64,000 nt of DNA from Paenibacillus sp. YYML68 (GTDB lineage: Bacteria; Bacillota; Bacilli; Paenibacillales; NBRC-103111): positions 2,086,501 to 2,150,500 of the forward strand of contig NZ_BQYI01000001.1 of assembly GCF_027923405.1 (NCBI RefSeq), written 5' to 3'. The notes beneath the pieces were generated by a model, which searched no databases, was not told the origin of the DNA, and was given only the letters and a program-made list of their open reading frames with translations. Made by a program: the position numbers and the translations under genes. Each line of letters opens with the position of its first letter. Positions within the stretch are counted from its first letter, which is position 1. Shown piece after piece: positions 36,237 through 44,901 of the stretch.

Positions 36237-38306
36237 ATGGTACAAAGCTTATGGAGCGAAACGGAAGCAGTCAAGCATCAAGGAGGACTGAACGAGCTCG
36301 TCTACCGTTCCAACTTGATCGGAGCGGATCGCCGCGTCTGTAACTGGGGCGGAGGCAACACATCGAGTAAGACGATCGAGAAAGATTTCCGCGGTCGTGA
36401 CGTTGAGGTCATGTATGTGAAGGGAAGCGGCTCCGACCTGGCTACAATGAAGGCAGGCAACTTCACCGGACTTCGCATGGACGACATTCGTCCGCTGTTC
36501 GAGCGTGAGGAGATGCCGGATGAAGAGATGGTTGCTTACCTCGCCAAGTGCATGGTTGACGCGAAGCATCCGCGTGCGTCCATCGAGACGCTGCTGCACG
36601 CGTTCCTGCCGTTCAAGCATGTCGATCATACGCACCCGGATGCGATCATCAGCCTGTGCTGCGCCGATAACGGCAAGGAGCTGGCGAAGGAGATTTTCGG
36701 CGACCGATTCGTATGGGTGCCTTATGTGCGTCCAGGCTTCACACTGTCCAAGATGATCGCACAGGGCGTATTGGACAACCCGAACGCCGAGCTCGTCCTG
36801 ATGGAGAAGCACGGCCTCGTCACATGGGGCGAGACGTCCGAGGCTTGCTACGCGAAGACGATTGCGATCATCAACGAAGCCGAGAGCTTCATCGAAGCGC
36901 GTGTGCAGGAGGAGAAGCTGTTCGGCGGGGCGAAGCATCAGCCGCTGGCAGCTGACGTCAGACGCCGCATTGCAGCCGAGGTGATGCCTACAATTCGCGG
37001 TGCGGTCAGCGACGGCAAGAAGATGATGCTCTCGTTCGATGACGAGGCGGATGTGCTGCAATTCACATGCGGCGAGCAGTCGCCGAAGCTGTCCCAGGTT
37101 GGCGCGGCGTGCCCGGACCACCTCGTACATACGAAGGTCGTGCCGCTGTTCATCGATTGGGAGCCGAATGCGGACGACGTTGACGGTCTGATCGCCAAGC
37201 TGAAGGCAGGCATCGCGGCTTACAAGGCCGATTACGAAGCGTACTTCGAGCGCAATAGGAACGAAGGCGACGTCATGTTCGAGGCTGCGCCTCGCGTCAT
37301 CCTCATTCCGGGCGTCGGCATGATCAATACAGGCAAGAGCTGGGCGATGTCCAAGGTCAGCGGTGCGCTCTACCATCGGGCGATTGCGGTTATGCGCGGT
37401 GCGACAGCGCTCGGTCAGTTCGTTTCACTGAGCGAGAACGAGTCCTACAACGTGGAATATTGGCCGCTAGAGCTGTATAAGCTGAGCCTTGCACCAGCGG
37501 AGGCTGAGTTTTCCCGCAAGGTGGCGTTCATCACAGGTGGTGCAGGCGGCATCGGCAGCGAAACGGCACGTCGTCTCGTATCGGAGGGAGCGCATGTCGT
37601 GCTCGCGGACCTGAATCTGGAGGGTGCGGAGAAGGTCGCTGCTGAGATCAATGCGAAGTACGGCGATAACCGCGCGATCGCGGTGAAGATGGATGTGACG
37701 AAGGAAGAGGAAGTGACGGCAGCGTTCGCGCATACAGCACTCGCCTACGGCGGCGTGGACATTCTTGTCAACAACGCGGGTCTTGCGACGTCGAGTCCGT
37801 TCGAGGAGACCTCGCTCAAGGAATGGAACCTGAACATGAACGTGCTCGGCACTGGCTATTTCCTCGTGGCGCGTGAGGCGTTCAAGCAGATGAAGACGCA
37901 GGCCATCGGCGGCAGCATGGTATTCATCGGCTCCAAGAACTCGGTCTACGCAGGTAAAAATGCTTCGGCCTACAGCTCGGCGAAGGCGCTCGAGGCGCAT
38001 CTGGCGCGCTGCATCGCCGCAGAGGGCGGCCAGTACGGCATCCGCGTCAACACGGTGCTGCCGGATGCTATCCTGCAGGGCTCGGCGATCTGGAACTCCA
38101 ACTGGCGCAACGAGCGCGCGGCAGCGTACGGCATCGAGCCGGATCAGCTGGAGGACTATTACCGGAAGCGGACGACGCTGCTCGTGAACATATACCCGAG
38201 CGACATCGCCGAAGGCGTTGCCTTCTTCGCTTCGTCGAAGGCTGAGAAGACGACGGGCTGCATGCTGACTGTCGATGGCGGCGTGCCGGCTGCGTTCACC
38301 CGATAA
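36237..38306 (+). CDS. rhaEW: Bifunctional rhamnulose-1-phosphate aldolase / lactaldehyde dehydrogenase
   Basis: A 689-residue fusion. Residues 20-400 form a class II aldolase/adducin-type domain with the metal-binding HTHPDA motif, which splits L-rhamnulose-1-phosphate into DHAP and L-lactaldehyde. From about 430 a short-chain dehydrogenase follows, with the nucleotide site TGGAGGIG, NNAG, and the catalytic Tyr-x-x-x-Lys in YSSAK near 579. It oxidises lactaldehyde to L-lactate. The same fusion is known from Bacillus subtilis and relatives. First gene of the rhamnose operon; CGGAGG precedes the ATG. Nothing appears missing. Confidence 0.94.
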   Translation: MVQSLWSETEAVKHQGGLNELVYRSNLIGADRRVCNWGGGNTSSKTIEKDFRGRDVEVMYVKGSGSDLATMKAGNFTGLRMDDIRPLFEREEMPDEEMVAYLAKCMVDAKHPRASIETLLHAFLPFKHVDHTHPDAIISLCCADNGKELAKEIFGDRFVWVPYVRPGFTLSKMIAQGVLDNPNAELVLMEKHGLVTWGETSEACYAKTIAIINEAESFIEARVQEEKLFGGAKHQPLAADVRRRIAAEVMPTIRGAVSDGKKMMLSFDDEADVLQFTCGEQSPKLSQVGAACPDHLVHTKVVPLFIDWEPNADDVDGLIAKLKAGIAAYKADYEAYFERNRNEGDVMFEAAPRVILIPGVGMINTGKSWAMSKVSGALYHRAIAVMRGATALGQFVSLSENESYNVEYWPLELYKLSLAPAEAEFSRKVAFITGGAGGIGSETARRLVSEGAHVVLADLNLEGAEKVAAEINAKYGDNRAIAVKMDVTKEEEVTAAFAHTALAYGGVDILVNNAGLATSSPFEETSLKEWNLNMNVLGTGYFLVAREAFKQMKTQAIGGSMVFIGSKNSVYAGKNASAYSSAKALEAHLARCIAAEGGQYGIRVNTVLPDAILQGSAIWNSNWRNERAAAYGIEPDQLEDYYRKRTTLLVNIYPSDIAEGVAFFASSKAEKTTGCMLTVDGGVPAAFTR

Positions 38307-38321
38307 GAGGAGGGCGACTCG

Positions 38322-38843
38322 ATGAGTGAGCGAGATGCTTTTTCTAACACGGAGCCGAATGGGAGCCAGATTCTGAATCCAGGCGAGGCACAGCAGCCGA
38401 CCGAGGGGGCTCAGTCACAGACACAGCAGACGCAGCAGCCGATCGAGCAGACACAGCCGCAGCACCCGCAGCGGCATGTGCCGAAGGGCGAGACGTGCTG
38501 GGTCATCCCGGACGCCTATATTCCGGAGCACAGCAGCGGCTCGCTGACCAGCCATGAATCTGTGTGCGTGCTGAACCGCTCCTCGCAGGATGCGCAGCTG
38601 CTGTTCACGATCTACTTCGAGGACCGCGAGCCGATGGAGCGCATTCCATATGTCGTGCCTGCCCGCCGTACGCTCCACATTCGCACCAGCTCGCTACTGA
38701 AGCTAGGAATGCCGATTCCGGTCGGCGTTCCTTACGCCATCGAGGTGGAGAGCGACATTCCGGTGTTCGTGCAGTACAGCCGACTCGATTCCACACAGGC
38801 CGAGAATGCACTGATGACGACAATGGGTTATCCTTATAAATAG
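38322..38843 (+). CDS. ASRT-family (sensory-rhodopsin-transducer-like) protein in the rhamnose operon
   Basis: A 173-residue protein. The first 50 residues are a Gln/Pro/Thr-rich, probably disordered tail. Residues 52-173 match the Anabaena sensory rhodopsin transducer family (PF07100): GETCWVIPDAYIP, SHESVCVLNRS, FEDREPMERI, VPARRTLHIR and SRLDSTQAENAL. There is no rhodopsin gene here. The family has been proposed to be a small-molecule, probably sugar, binding barrel. The position 15 nt after rhaEW and before the isomerase gene supports a role in rhamnose metabolism. AGAGGAGG precedes the ATG. Confidence 0.85.
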   Translation: MSERDAFSNTEPNGSQILNPGEAQQPTEGAQSQTQQTQQPIEQTQPQHPQRHVPKGETCWVIPDAYIPEHSSGSLTSHESVCVLNRSSQDAQLLFTIYFEDREPMERIPYVVPARRTLHIRTSSLLKLGMPIPVGVPYAIEVESDIPVFVQYSRLDSTQAENALMTTMGYPYK

Positions 38844-38900
38844 TAGAAATAAACGTGCTTAATGAAGCAACGCTCGAAGTAATGAGAGAGGATGTTGACG

Positions 38901-40127
38901 ATGACGATACAAGACCGCGCATACGCCTGCTTGGAAGAGCAGCAGCAAGCTAGAGGTATTGATCTTGCCAAGGTGAAGGCTCAATTGAAGACACTGCGCA
39001 TTGAGACCCCTTCCTGGGGCTACGGCGATTCCGGTACGCGCTTCAAGGTATTCAAGAAGGAAGGCGTACCCCGTAATCCGTTCGAAAAATTCGAGGACGC
39101 CGCCGTCGTGCACCGTCTGACGGGCTTGTGCCCATCTGTGGCGATCCACATTCCATGGGATAAGGTGGACGACTACAGCAAGCTGCGCCAGCATGCCGAA
39201 GGGCTCGGCCTTCAGATCGGCGCTGTCAACCCGAACCTGTTCCAGGACGACGACTACATGCTCGGCAGCGTTACGAATACAGACCCGGCCATTCGCCGCA
39301 AGGCAACGGACCACCTGCTCGAGTGCGTCGATATTGCCAAGGAGACGGGCTCGCGCGATCTGAGCCTCTGGTTCGCAGACGGCACGAACTACCCGGGGCA
39401 GGGCGACCTCCGCAAGCGCAAGACGTGGATGCTCGAGGCGCTGCAGGAGATGTACAAGGCGATGACGCCTGAGATGCGGATGCTGATCGAGTATAAGTTT
39501 TTCGAGCCGGCGTTCTATCATACGGATCTGGCCGACTGGGGCATGGCGTACAACTACGCGCTCAAGCTCGGACCGCAGGCGTCGGTACTCGTCGACACGG
39601 GTCACCACGCGCAAGGCACGAACATCGAGCATCTGGTCGCTTACTTGATCGACGAGCAGCGTCTAGGCGGCTTCCACTTCAACAGCCGCAAGTATGCCGA
39701 TGACGACCTGATCGTCGGCTCCGTCAATCCGTACGAGCTGTTCCTCATCTTCTACCAGATTTCGCTCGCTGCGCAAGATCCGAGCAACGCGATTCGCAGC
39801 ACCGTTGACAATATTGCCTACATGATCGACCAATCGCATAATATCGAGGCGAAAATTCCAGCGATGCTCCGCTCCGTCCTGAATGTGCAGACGCAGTATG
39901 CGAAGGCGCTGCTCATCAACCACGAGGAGGTCGAGGCGGCTCAGCTGCGCGGCGATGTGCTTGGCGCGGAGGATGCAGTACGCCGTGCGTTCGAATTCGA
40001 CGTGACGCCGCTGCTGCACGCGGTGCGCGAGGAGCAAGGGCTGCCGCTCGATCCGATGAAGGCGTATCTGTCGAGCAGCTACGGTCAAGACATTGCCGCA
40101 AGAGGCAAGGGCGGTGCGAGCTGGTGA
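38901..40127 (+). CDS. rhaI: L-rhamnose isomerase (RhaI type)
   Basis: A 408-residue isomerase converting L-rhamnose to L-rhamnulose in the cytoplasm. It resembles the Pseudomonas stutzeri-type enzyme (opening IETPSWGYGDSGTRFKVF, LWFADGTNYPGQGD, MLIEYKFFEPAFYHTD, LVDTGHHAQGTNIEH) rather than the E. coli RhaA group. Metal ligands Glu in IEYK, Asp in LVDTGHH and His are present. The ATG at 38901 has AGAGAGG at 9 nt; the ATG at 38892 touches that site. It overlaps rhaB by 4 nt. Confidence 0.92.
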   Translation: MTIQDRAYACLEEQQQARGIDLAKVKAQLKTLRIETPSWGYGDSGTRFKVFKKEGVPRNPFEKFEDAAVVHRLTGLCPSVAIHIPWDKVDDYSKLRQHAEGLGLQIGAVNPNLFQDDDYMLGSVTNTDPAIRRKATDHLLECVDIAKETGSRDLSLWFADGTNYPGQGDLRKRKTWMLEALQEMYKAMTPEMRMLIEYKFFEPAFYHTDLADWGMAYNYALKLGPQASVLVDTGHHAQGTNIEHLVAYLIDEQRLGGFHFNSRKYADDDLIVGSVNPYELFLIFYQISLAAQDPSNAIRSTVDNIAYMIDQSHNIEAKIPAMLRSVLNVQTQYAKALLINHEEVEAAQLRGDVLGAEDAVRRAFEFDVTPLLHAVREEQGLPLDPMKAYLSSSYGQDIAARGKGGASW

Positions 40128-41593
40128 CCATTCTCGCATACGATCTTGGAGCAAGCAGCGGCCGTGCCCTGCTCGGCCGATTAACGGACCGCCGGATCGA
40201 GGTGGAGGAGCTGCATCGGTTCGGCAACGATCCGGTGCAGGTCGCAAGCCGGCTGCAATGGGACATTCTGCGGCTGTATCATGAGATCAAGCAAGGGCTC
40301 CTGAAGGCGAAGCATCGGGGTGTGACGCCGACCAGTCTCGCCATCGATTCGTGGGCGGTCGACTTCGGGCTTATCGGACGACACGGCGAGCTGCTCGGCA
40401 ATCCGTACCATTACCGCGATCCGCATACGGACGGGGTGATGGAGGAGGTGCTCGGGCGAGTGCCGCGCGACGATATTTTTGCCCGCACGGGCATTCAGTT
40501 CCTTCCATTTAATACAATCTACCAGCTCGCCGCGTTGACAAAGGCCGACCATCCGCTCCTCGCATCAGCGGAGCGTCTGCTCATGATACCCGATCTGCTG
40601 CGTTACTTCTTGACGGGTGAGCAGCTCAGTGAGTTCTCCAACGCGACGACGACGCAGCTGTACAATCCGACGACAGGCGACTGGGACCGGACGCTGCTCG
40701 AGCAGCTGGACGTACCGTCCTCTCTGTTCGCTCGTGTCATCAATCCCGGCACACATGCCGGACAGCTGCTCCCGTCGGTGAGCGCGGAGCTCGGCATCGG
40801 ACGCATTCCAGTCATTGCGGTGGCGGAGCACGATACAGGCTCGGCGGTCGCAGCTGTACCTGCGCTCGAGCGCTCGTTCGCTTACTTGAGCTGCGGCACG
40901 TGGTCGCTCATGGGTACGGAGATCGAGCAGCCCGTGCTGACCGAGCAGGCGCTGCGGTACAACTTCACGAACGAGGGCGGCGTCGGCCGCACGTACCGGC
41001 TGCTCAAGAACATTATGGGGCTGTGGCTGGTGCAGGAGCTGAAGCGGGAGTGGGACCGCCAAGGCGTCGTCTACACGTTCTCGGAGCTCGTACAGCTGGC
41101 CGATCAGGCGAGGCCGTTCGGTGCGTTCATCGATCCCGACGACCCGAGCTTCCTGCATGCAGGCGACATGCTTCCGCGTATTCGGCACTATTGCGTGCAG
41201 ACGGGACAGAAGGCTCCGGAGGAGCCGGGAGAGGTCGTCCGTTGTATTTTGGAAAGTCTGGCGTTAAAATACCGATATGTCTTCGAGTTGACCGAGCAGC
41301 TGGCCGGACATCGATTCGGCGGTCTGCATATGGTCGGAGGCGGCATTCAGAACCAGTTGCTCTGTCAATGGACGGCGAATGCGATCGGCAAGCCGGTATG
41401 GGCAGGCCCTGCGGAGGGCAGCGCCATCGGCAATCTCGCGGTGCAGTGGCTTGCAGCAGGCGAGTTCCGCGACATTCGCGAGGCGCGCAGCGTCATTCGC
41501 GATTCGTTCCCGATCGACGTCTACGAGCCGCAGCAGCAGGATGCTTGGGAGGACGCGTACGGTACGTTCAAGCGCGTGTGCAGGCTCGGCTGA
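40124..41593 (+). CDS. rhaB: Rhamnulokinase
   Basis: A 489-residue FGGY-family sugar kinase that makes L-rhamnulose-1-phosphate. The ATP-binding start LAYDLGASSGRALLG, the substrate region IDSWAVDFGLI and the C-terminal HMVGGGIQNQLLCQWTANA are typical of RhaB. The GTG start is within a GTGA overlap with the isomerase stop, so the two are coupled. Length is usual for the family. Confidence 0.94.
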   Translation: MTILAYDLGASSGRALLGRLTDRRIEVEELHRFGNDPVQVASRLQWDILRLYHEIKQGLLKAKHRGVTPTSLAIDSWAVDFGLIGRHGELLGNPYHYRDPHTDGVMEEVLGRVPRDDIFARTGIQFLPFNTIYQLAALTKADHPLLASAERLLMIPDLLRYFLTGEQLSEFSNATTTQLYNPTTGDWDRTLLEQLDVPSSLFARVINPGTHAGQLLPSVSAELGIGRIPVIAVAEHDTGSAVAAVPALERSFAYLSCGTWSLMGTEIEQPVLTEQALRYNFTNEGGVGRTYRLLKNIMGLWLVQELKREWDRQGVVYTFSELVQLADQARPFGAFIDPDDPSFLHAGDMLPRIRHYCVQTGQKAPEEPGEVVRCILESLALKYRYVFELTEQLAGHRFGGLHMVGGGIQNQLLCQWTANAIGKPVWAGPAEGSAIGNLAVQWLAAGEFRDIREARSVIRDSFPIDVYEPQQQDAWEDAYGTFKRVCRLG

Positions 41594-41614
41594 CATTCTG
41601 AGTGTCTGATCGTT

Positions 41615-41634
41615 TGACAGTCTGACAGTCTGAC
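41615..41634. repeat. Short tandem repeat before the DeoR gene
   Basis: TGACAGTC occurs twice in a row, followed by TGAC. It lies between rhaB and the regulator gene and could be a regulator site or chance. Confidence 0.3.
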
Positions 41635-41699
41635 GCGAAGATAGATCGAGGTCCTTAGCGAGTTGGGACGAGTAAGCAACAGGGGAGAGGAGCATTCGT

Positions 41700-42458
41700 A
41701 TGCTGGTAGCGGAACGGTATGAGTACATTGTGCAGCTGGTCAATGAACGAGGCAGCATCCGCGTCTCGGAGCTCAGTGAGCTGTGTCAGGTGACGGAGGA
41801 GACGATTCGCCGCGACCTGGATCGGCTGGAGTCGCTCGGGCGGCTGAAGCGCTCGCATGGCGGCGCGGTCAGCGTGAAGGAGCAGCAGGCCGAGACGCCA
41901 TACCTCGAGCGCGAGGTGATGCATGCCGAGGAGAAGAAGCGGATCGCGCAGGAGGCGGTTAAGCGGATTGAGCCGCACGACCGCGTGCTGCTCGACGCGA
42001 GCACGACCGCTTGGTACATGGCTGCGTACTTGCCGGACATTCCGCTAACCGTGCTTACGAATTCGATCAAGGTCGCGACGGAGCTGAGCAGCAAGGAGAA
42101 GATCGAGGTCATATCGACCGGTGGTCAGCTCGCCAAGCGCTCGCTGTCCTACGTCGGCCCTCTCGCCGAGCGCTCGCTCGATGCGTACCACGTTGATAAG
42201 GCGTTTCTGTCGAGCAAGGGTGTGCATCTGGAGCGGGGTGTGAGCGAGTCGAGCGAGCAGCAGGCGCGGGTGAAGCAGAAGATGCTTGGCATCGCCGATC
42301 AAGTGTTCCTGCTGGCCGATGCGAGCAAGTTCGGGGTTCGCGCCTTCACGCATGTGGCTGACTTGAATCAGATCGACGAGCTGATTACCGATTTGCGGCT
42401 GGAGGAGCAGGCGCTGACGCCGTACCGGGAGCAAGGTCTAGTCGTTACAACCGTATAA
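41700..42458 (+). CDS. DeoR-family transcriptional regulator, probably of rhamnose catabolism
   Basis: A 252-residue regulator. The N-terminal winged helix has the DeoR pattern RVSELSELCQVTEETIRRDL and GRLKRSHGGAV. The C-terminal sugar-phosphate sensor domain has LLDASTTAWYMA and FLSSKGVHLERG. It follows rhaB by about 100 bp on the same strand. DeoR-type proteins control rhamnose genes in related bacilli, with rhamnulose-1-phosphate as the likely effector. AGAGGAG precedes the ATG. Confidence 0.9.
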   Translation: MLVAERYEYIVQLVNERGSIRVSELSELCQVTEETIRRDLDRLESLGRLKRSHGGAVSVKEQQAETPYLEREVMHAEEKKRIAQEAVKRIEPHDRVLLDASTTAWYMAAYLPDIPLTVLTNSIKVATELSSKEKIEVISTGGQLAKRSLSYVGPLAERSLDAYHVDKAFLSSKGVHLERGVSESSEQQARVKQKMLGIADQVFLLADASKFGVRAFTHVADLNQIDELITDLRLEEQALTPYREQGLVVTTV

Positions 42459-42479
42459 CGAACAGGAAGTCATTCAGGT

Positions 42480-42535
42480 TGCCTCTACCTAGGCGTCGTA
42501 TGCTGTACAGGCGGCCGGGCAGAGGCATTTTTATA
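42480..42535 (+). terminator. Probable terminator after the DeoR gene
   Basis: TGCCTCT pairs with AGAGGCA across a long loop, followed by TTTTTA. It separates the rhamnose operon from lutABC. Confidence 0.5.
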
Positions 42536-42589
42536 TACGATACAGCTACGGTTCATGGACTTCATTACGAATGAAAGGGGTATGCCGCA

Positions 42590-43318
42590 ATGAAGGTTTC
42601 CCTGTTTATTACATGCTTAAGCGATGCCATCTATCCTCGTGTAGGGGAAGCGCTCGCAAGGCTGCTCGCCCGCTACGGGGTAGCGCTCGACTTCCCGTCC
42701 GTTCAGACGTGCTGCGGACAGCCGGCCTACAACAGCGGCTATTGGAAGGAAGCAAAGGCGTCAGCGCGGACGATCATCGCCGCCTTCGAGGACAGCGACT
42801 TCGTCATCTCGCCGTCGGGTTCGTGTACGTATATGCTCCATCACTATGACCAGCTGTTCCAGGACGAGCCGGAGATGGCGGAGAAGGCGAAGCAGCTGCA
42901 GGCGAAGACGTATGAATTTACCCAATTTCTCGTGCAGGTGCTCGGCGTGACCGACCTCGGAGCGGTGTTCCCGCACAAGGTGACGTACCATCCGTCGTGT
43001 CACGGCAGCCGTCTGCTTGGAGTCAAGGATGAGCCGATGGAGCTGCTGCGTCAGGTGAAAGGGCTCCAGTTCGTGCCGCTCCCGTATGCGGACGATTGCT
43101 GCGGCTTCGGCGGTACGTTCTCCGTGAAGATGGCGGATATCTCCGGGGCGATGGTGTGCGAGAAGGTCGATCACATTAAGGAGACGGAAGCCGAGGTGCT
43201 CGTCGGCCTCGACATGGCGTGTCTGATGAATATCGCTGGTAACCTGCGCTACCGGGGCGAGCCTGTCCGCGTCATGCATCTGGCGGAGCTGCTGTACGAG
43301 GGGGTGAAGCAAGCATGA
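42590..43318 (+). CDS. lutA: L-lactate oxidation iron-sulfur protein LutA
   Basis: A 242-residue protein with two CCG-type cysteine clusters, QTCCGQPAYNSGYW near residue 40 and DDCCGFGGTFSVK near 170. It is one of three subunits of the LutABC complex that oxidises L-lactate to pyruvate. GAAAGGGG precedes the ATG. It overlaps lutB by 4 nt. The lactate produced by RhaEW from lactaldehyde is the natural substrate in this context. Confidence 0.94.
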   Translation: MKVSLFITCLSDAIYPRVGEALARLLARYGVALDFPSVQTCCGQPAYNSGYWKEAKASARTIIAAFEDSDFVISPSGSCTYMLHHYDQLFQDEPEMAEKAKQLQAKTYEFTQFLVQVLGVTDLGAVFPHKVTYHPSCHGSRLLGVKDEPMELLRQVKGLQFVPLPYADDCCGFGGTFSVKMADISGAMVCEKVDHIKETEAEVLVGLDMACLMNIAGNLRYRGEPVRVMHLAELLYEGVKQA

Positions 43319-44901
43319 GCGCAAGTGGGGGAAAGAAGGCACAGACAGCCGTGAGCCATCACGGGGCGGAAGCAGCCACGCACAGCACCGCTCCGAAGGG
43401 GTCGGTGAAGGAGCGTGCGGAGCTGGCGCTGAACGACGAGTTTCTGCGCAAGGCGGTGAAGTTCACGACCGAGCGGCTGCGCAGCGGCAAGAAGGCCGCC
43501 TCCGAGGAGCACGGCAACTGGGAGCTGTGGCGCGAGCGTGGACGGCACATCCGACTGCACACGATTGCGCACCTCGATTATTACTTGAACCTGTTCGTTG
43601 ACAATGCGCGGGCGAACGGGGTTCATGTTCATTTTGCCGAGACGGCGGCTGATGCGGTGAAGCTGTCACTAGCGATTGCCGAGCGGAAGTCGGCGAAGTC
43701 GGTCGTCAAGTCGAAGTCGATGGTGACGGAGGAGCTGCATCTGAATCAGGCGCTTGAGTCCATCGGCGTGGAGGCCGTGGAGACGGACCTCGGCGAATAT
43801 ATTATACAGCTGGCGAACGAGACGCCCTCGCACATCATCATCCCGGCGATTCATAAGAATCGGTACCAGGTTGCCGAGCTATTGTCCAAGGAAGCAGGGG
43901 AGACGCTGCCGCCCGATACGACGGTGCTTGCCGGGTTCGTGCGGAAGAAGCTGAGGGAGAAGTTTCTCGAGGCAGAGATCGGGATGACCGGCTGTAATTT
44001 TGCGATAGCGGAGACTGGGTCGATGGTTCTGTTCGAGAATGAAGGCAACGCCCGCATGGTATCGACGGTGCCGCGTATGCAAATTACGCTGATGGGCATG
44101 GAGCGCATCATTCCGTCGTGGGCCGACCTCGAGGTCATGGCGACGCTGCTGCCTCGCTCGGCGACTGGACAGAAGCTGACCGTCTACATGTCGGGCATCA
44201 CCGGCCCGCGCCGCTCTGCGGATGCGGACGGACCGGATGAGATGCATATCATCATCGTCGATAACGGACGCTCGCTCCAGCTCGGCGATCCGGAATTCCA
44301 GGAGCTGCTTAACTGCATACGCTGCGGAGCGTGCTTGAACGCGTGCCCGGTGTACCGCCACATCGGCGGTCATGCGTACGGTGGCACGTACAGCGGTCCG
44401 ATCGGCGCGGTGCTCACCCCGGCGCTGAAGAAGAATGTCGCGGAGTGGGACGATATTGCGAACGCTTCGAGCCTGTGTGGAGCGTGCTATGAGGCATGTC
44501 CGGTGAAAATCCCGCTCCACGACATGCTCGTCTCGCTGCGCCGCCGCAAGATCGAGAGCGGCCACGGCGACATGCTCGAGTCCGCGGGCATGAAGGGCTT
44601 CGCCGCCGTCATGGGCAGCGCAGCGAGCATGAAGCTGGCCGTCAAGCTCGGTCAGCTCGGTCAGCTGCCGCTTGTGCGCAGCGGAGGCATTCGGGTCAAG
44701 CTCGGGCCGCTGAAGGGCTGGAACACGTATCGCATCGCCCCGAGCTTGCCGAAGAAGTCGTTCCGCCAAGGGTGGGGAACGCTCGAGCAGGAGCTGCGCA
44801 GCGGGCTACAGGAGCTGCCAGCTGCGATGCGCAGCCGCATGGAGTCGCTGGTGAAGGAGCGCAAGCGCGAGGGAGGAGGACATGGACATGGAGAAGGATA
44901 A
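43315..44901 (+). CDS. lutB: L-lactate oxidation iron-sulfur protein LutB
   Basis: A 528-residue subunit with an N-terminal LUD domain (LAIERKSAKSVVKSKSM-like segment, TGCNFAIAETGSMVLFENEGN cut here at both ends) and two 4Fe-4S sites, CIRCGACLNACPVY and CGACYEACPVKIP. The C-terminus carries the usual LutB tail (WGTLEQELRSG). The first 35 residues are a low-complexity extension that usual LutB proteins of about 475 residues lack. The end overlaps lutC by 14 nt. Confidence 0.93.
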   Translation: MSASGGKKAQTAVSHHGAEAATHSTAPKGSVKERAELALNDEFLRKAVKFTTERLRSGKKAASEEHGNWELWRERGRHIRLHTIAHLDYYLNLFVDNARANGVHVHFAETAADAVKLSLAIAERKSAKSVVKSKSMVTEELHLNQALESIGVEAVETDLGEYIIQLANETPSHIIIPAIHKNRYQVAELLSKEAGETLPPDTTVLAGFVRKKLREKFLEAEIGMTGCNFAIAETGSMVLFENEGNARMVSTVPRMQITLMGMERIIPSWADLEVMATLLPRSATGQKLTVYMSGITGPRRSADADGPDEMHIIIVDNGRSLQLGDPEFQELLNCIRCGACLNACPVYRHIGGHAYGGTYSGPIGAVLTPALKKNVAEWDDIANASSLCGACYEACPVKIPLHDMLVSLRRRKIESGHGDMLESAGMKGFAAVMGSAASMKLAVKLGQLGQLPLVRSGGIRVKLGPLKGWNTYRIAPSLPKKSFRQGWGTLEQELRSGLQELPAAMRSRMESLVKERKREGGGHGHGEG

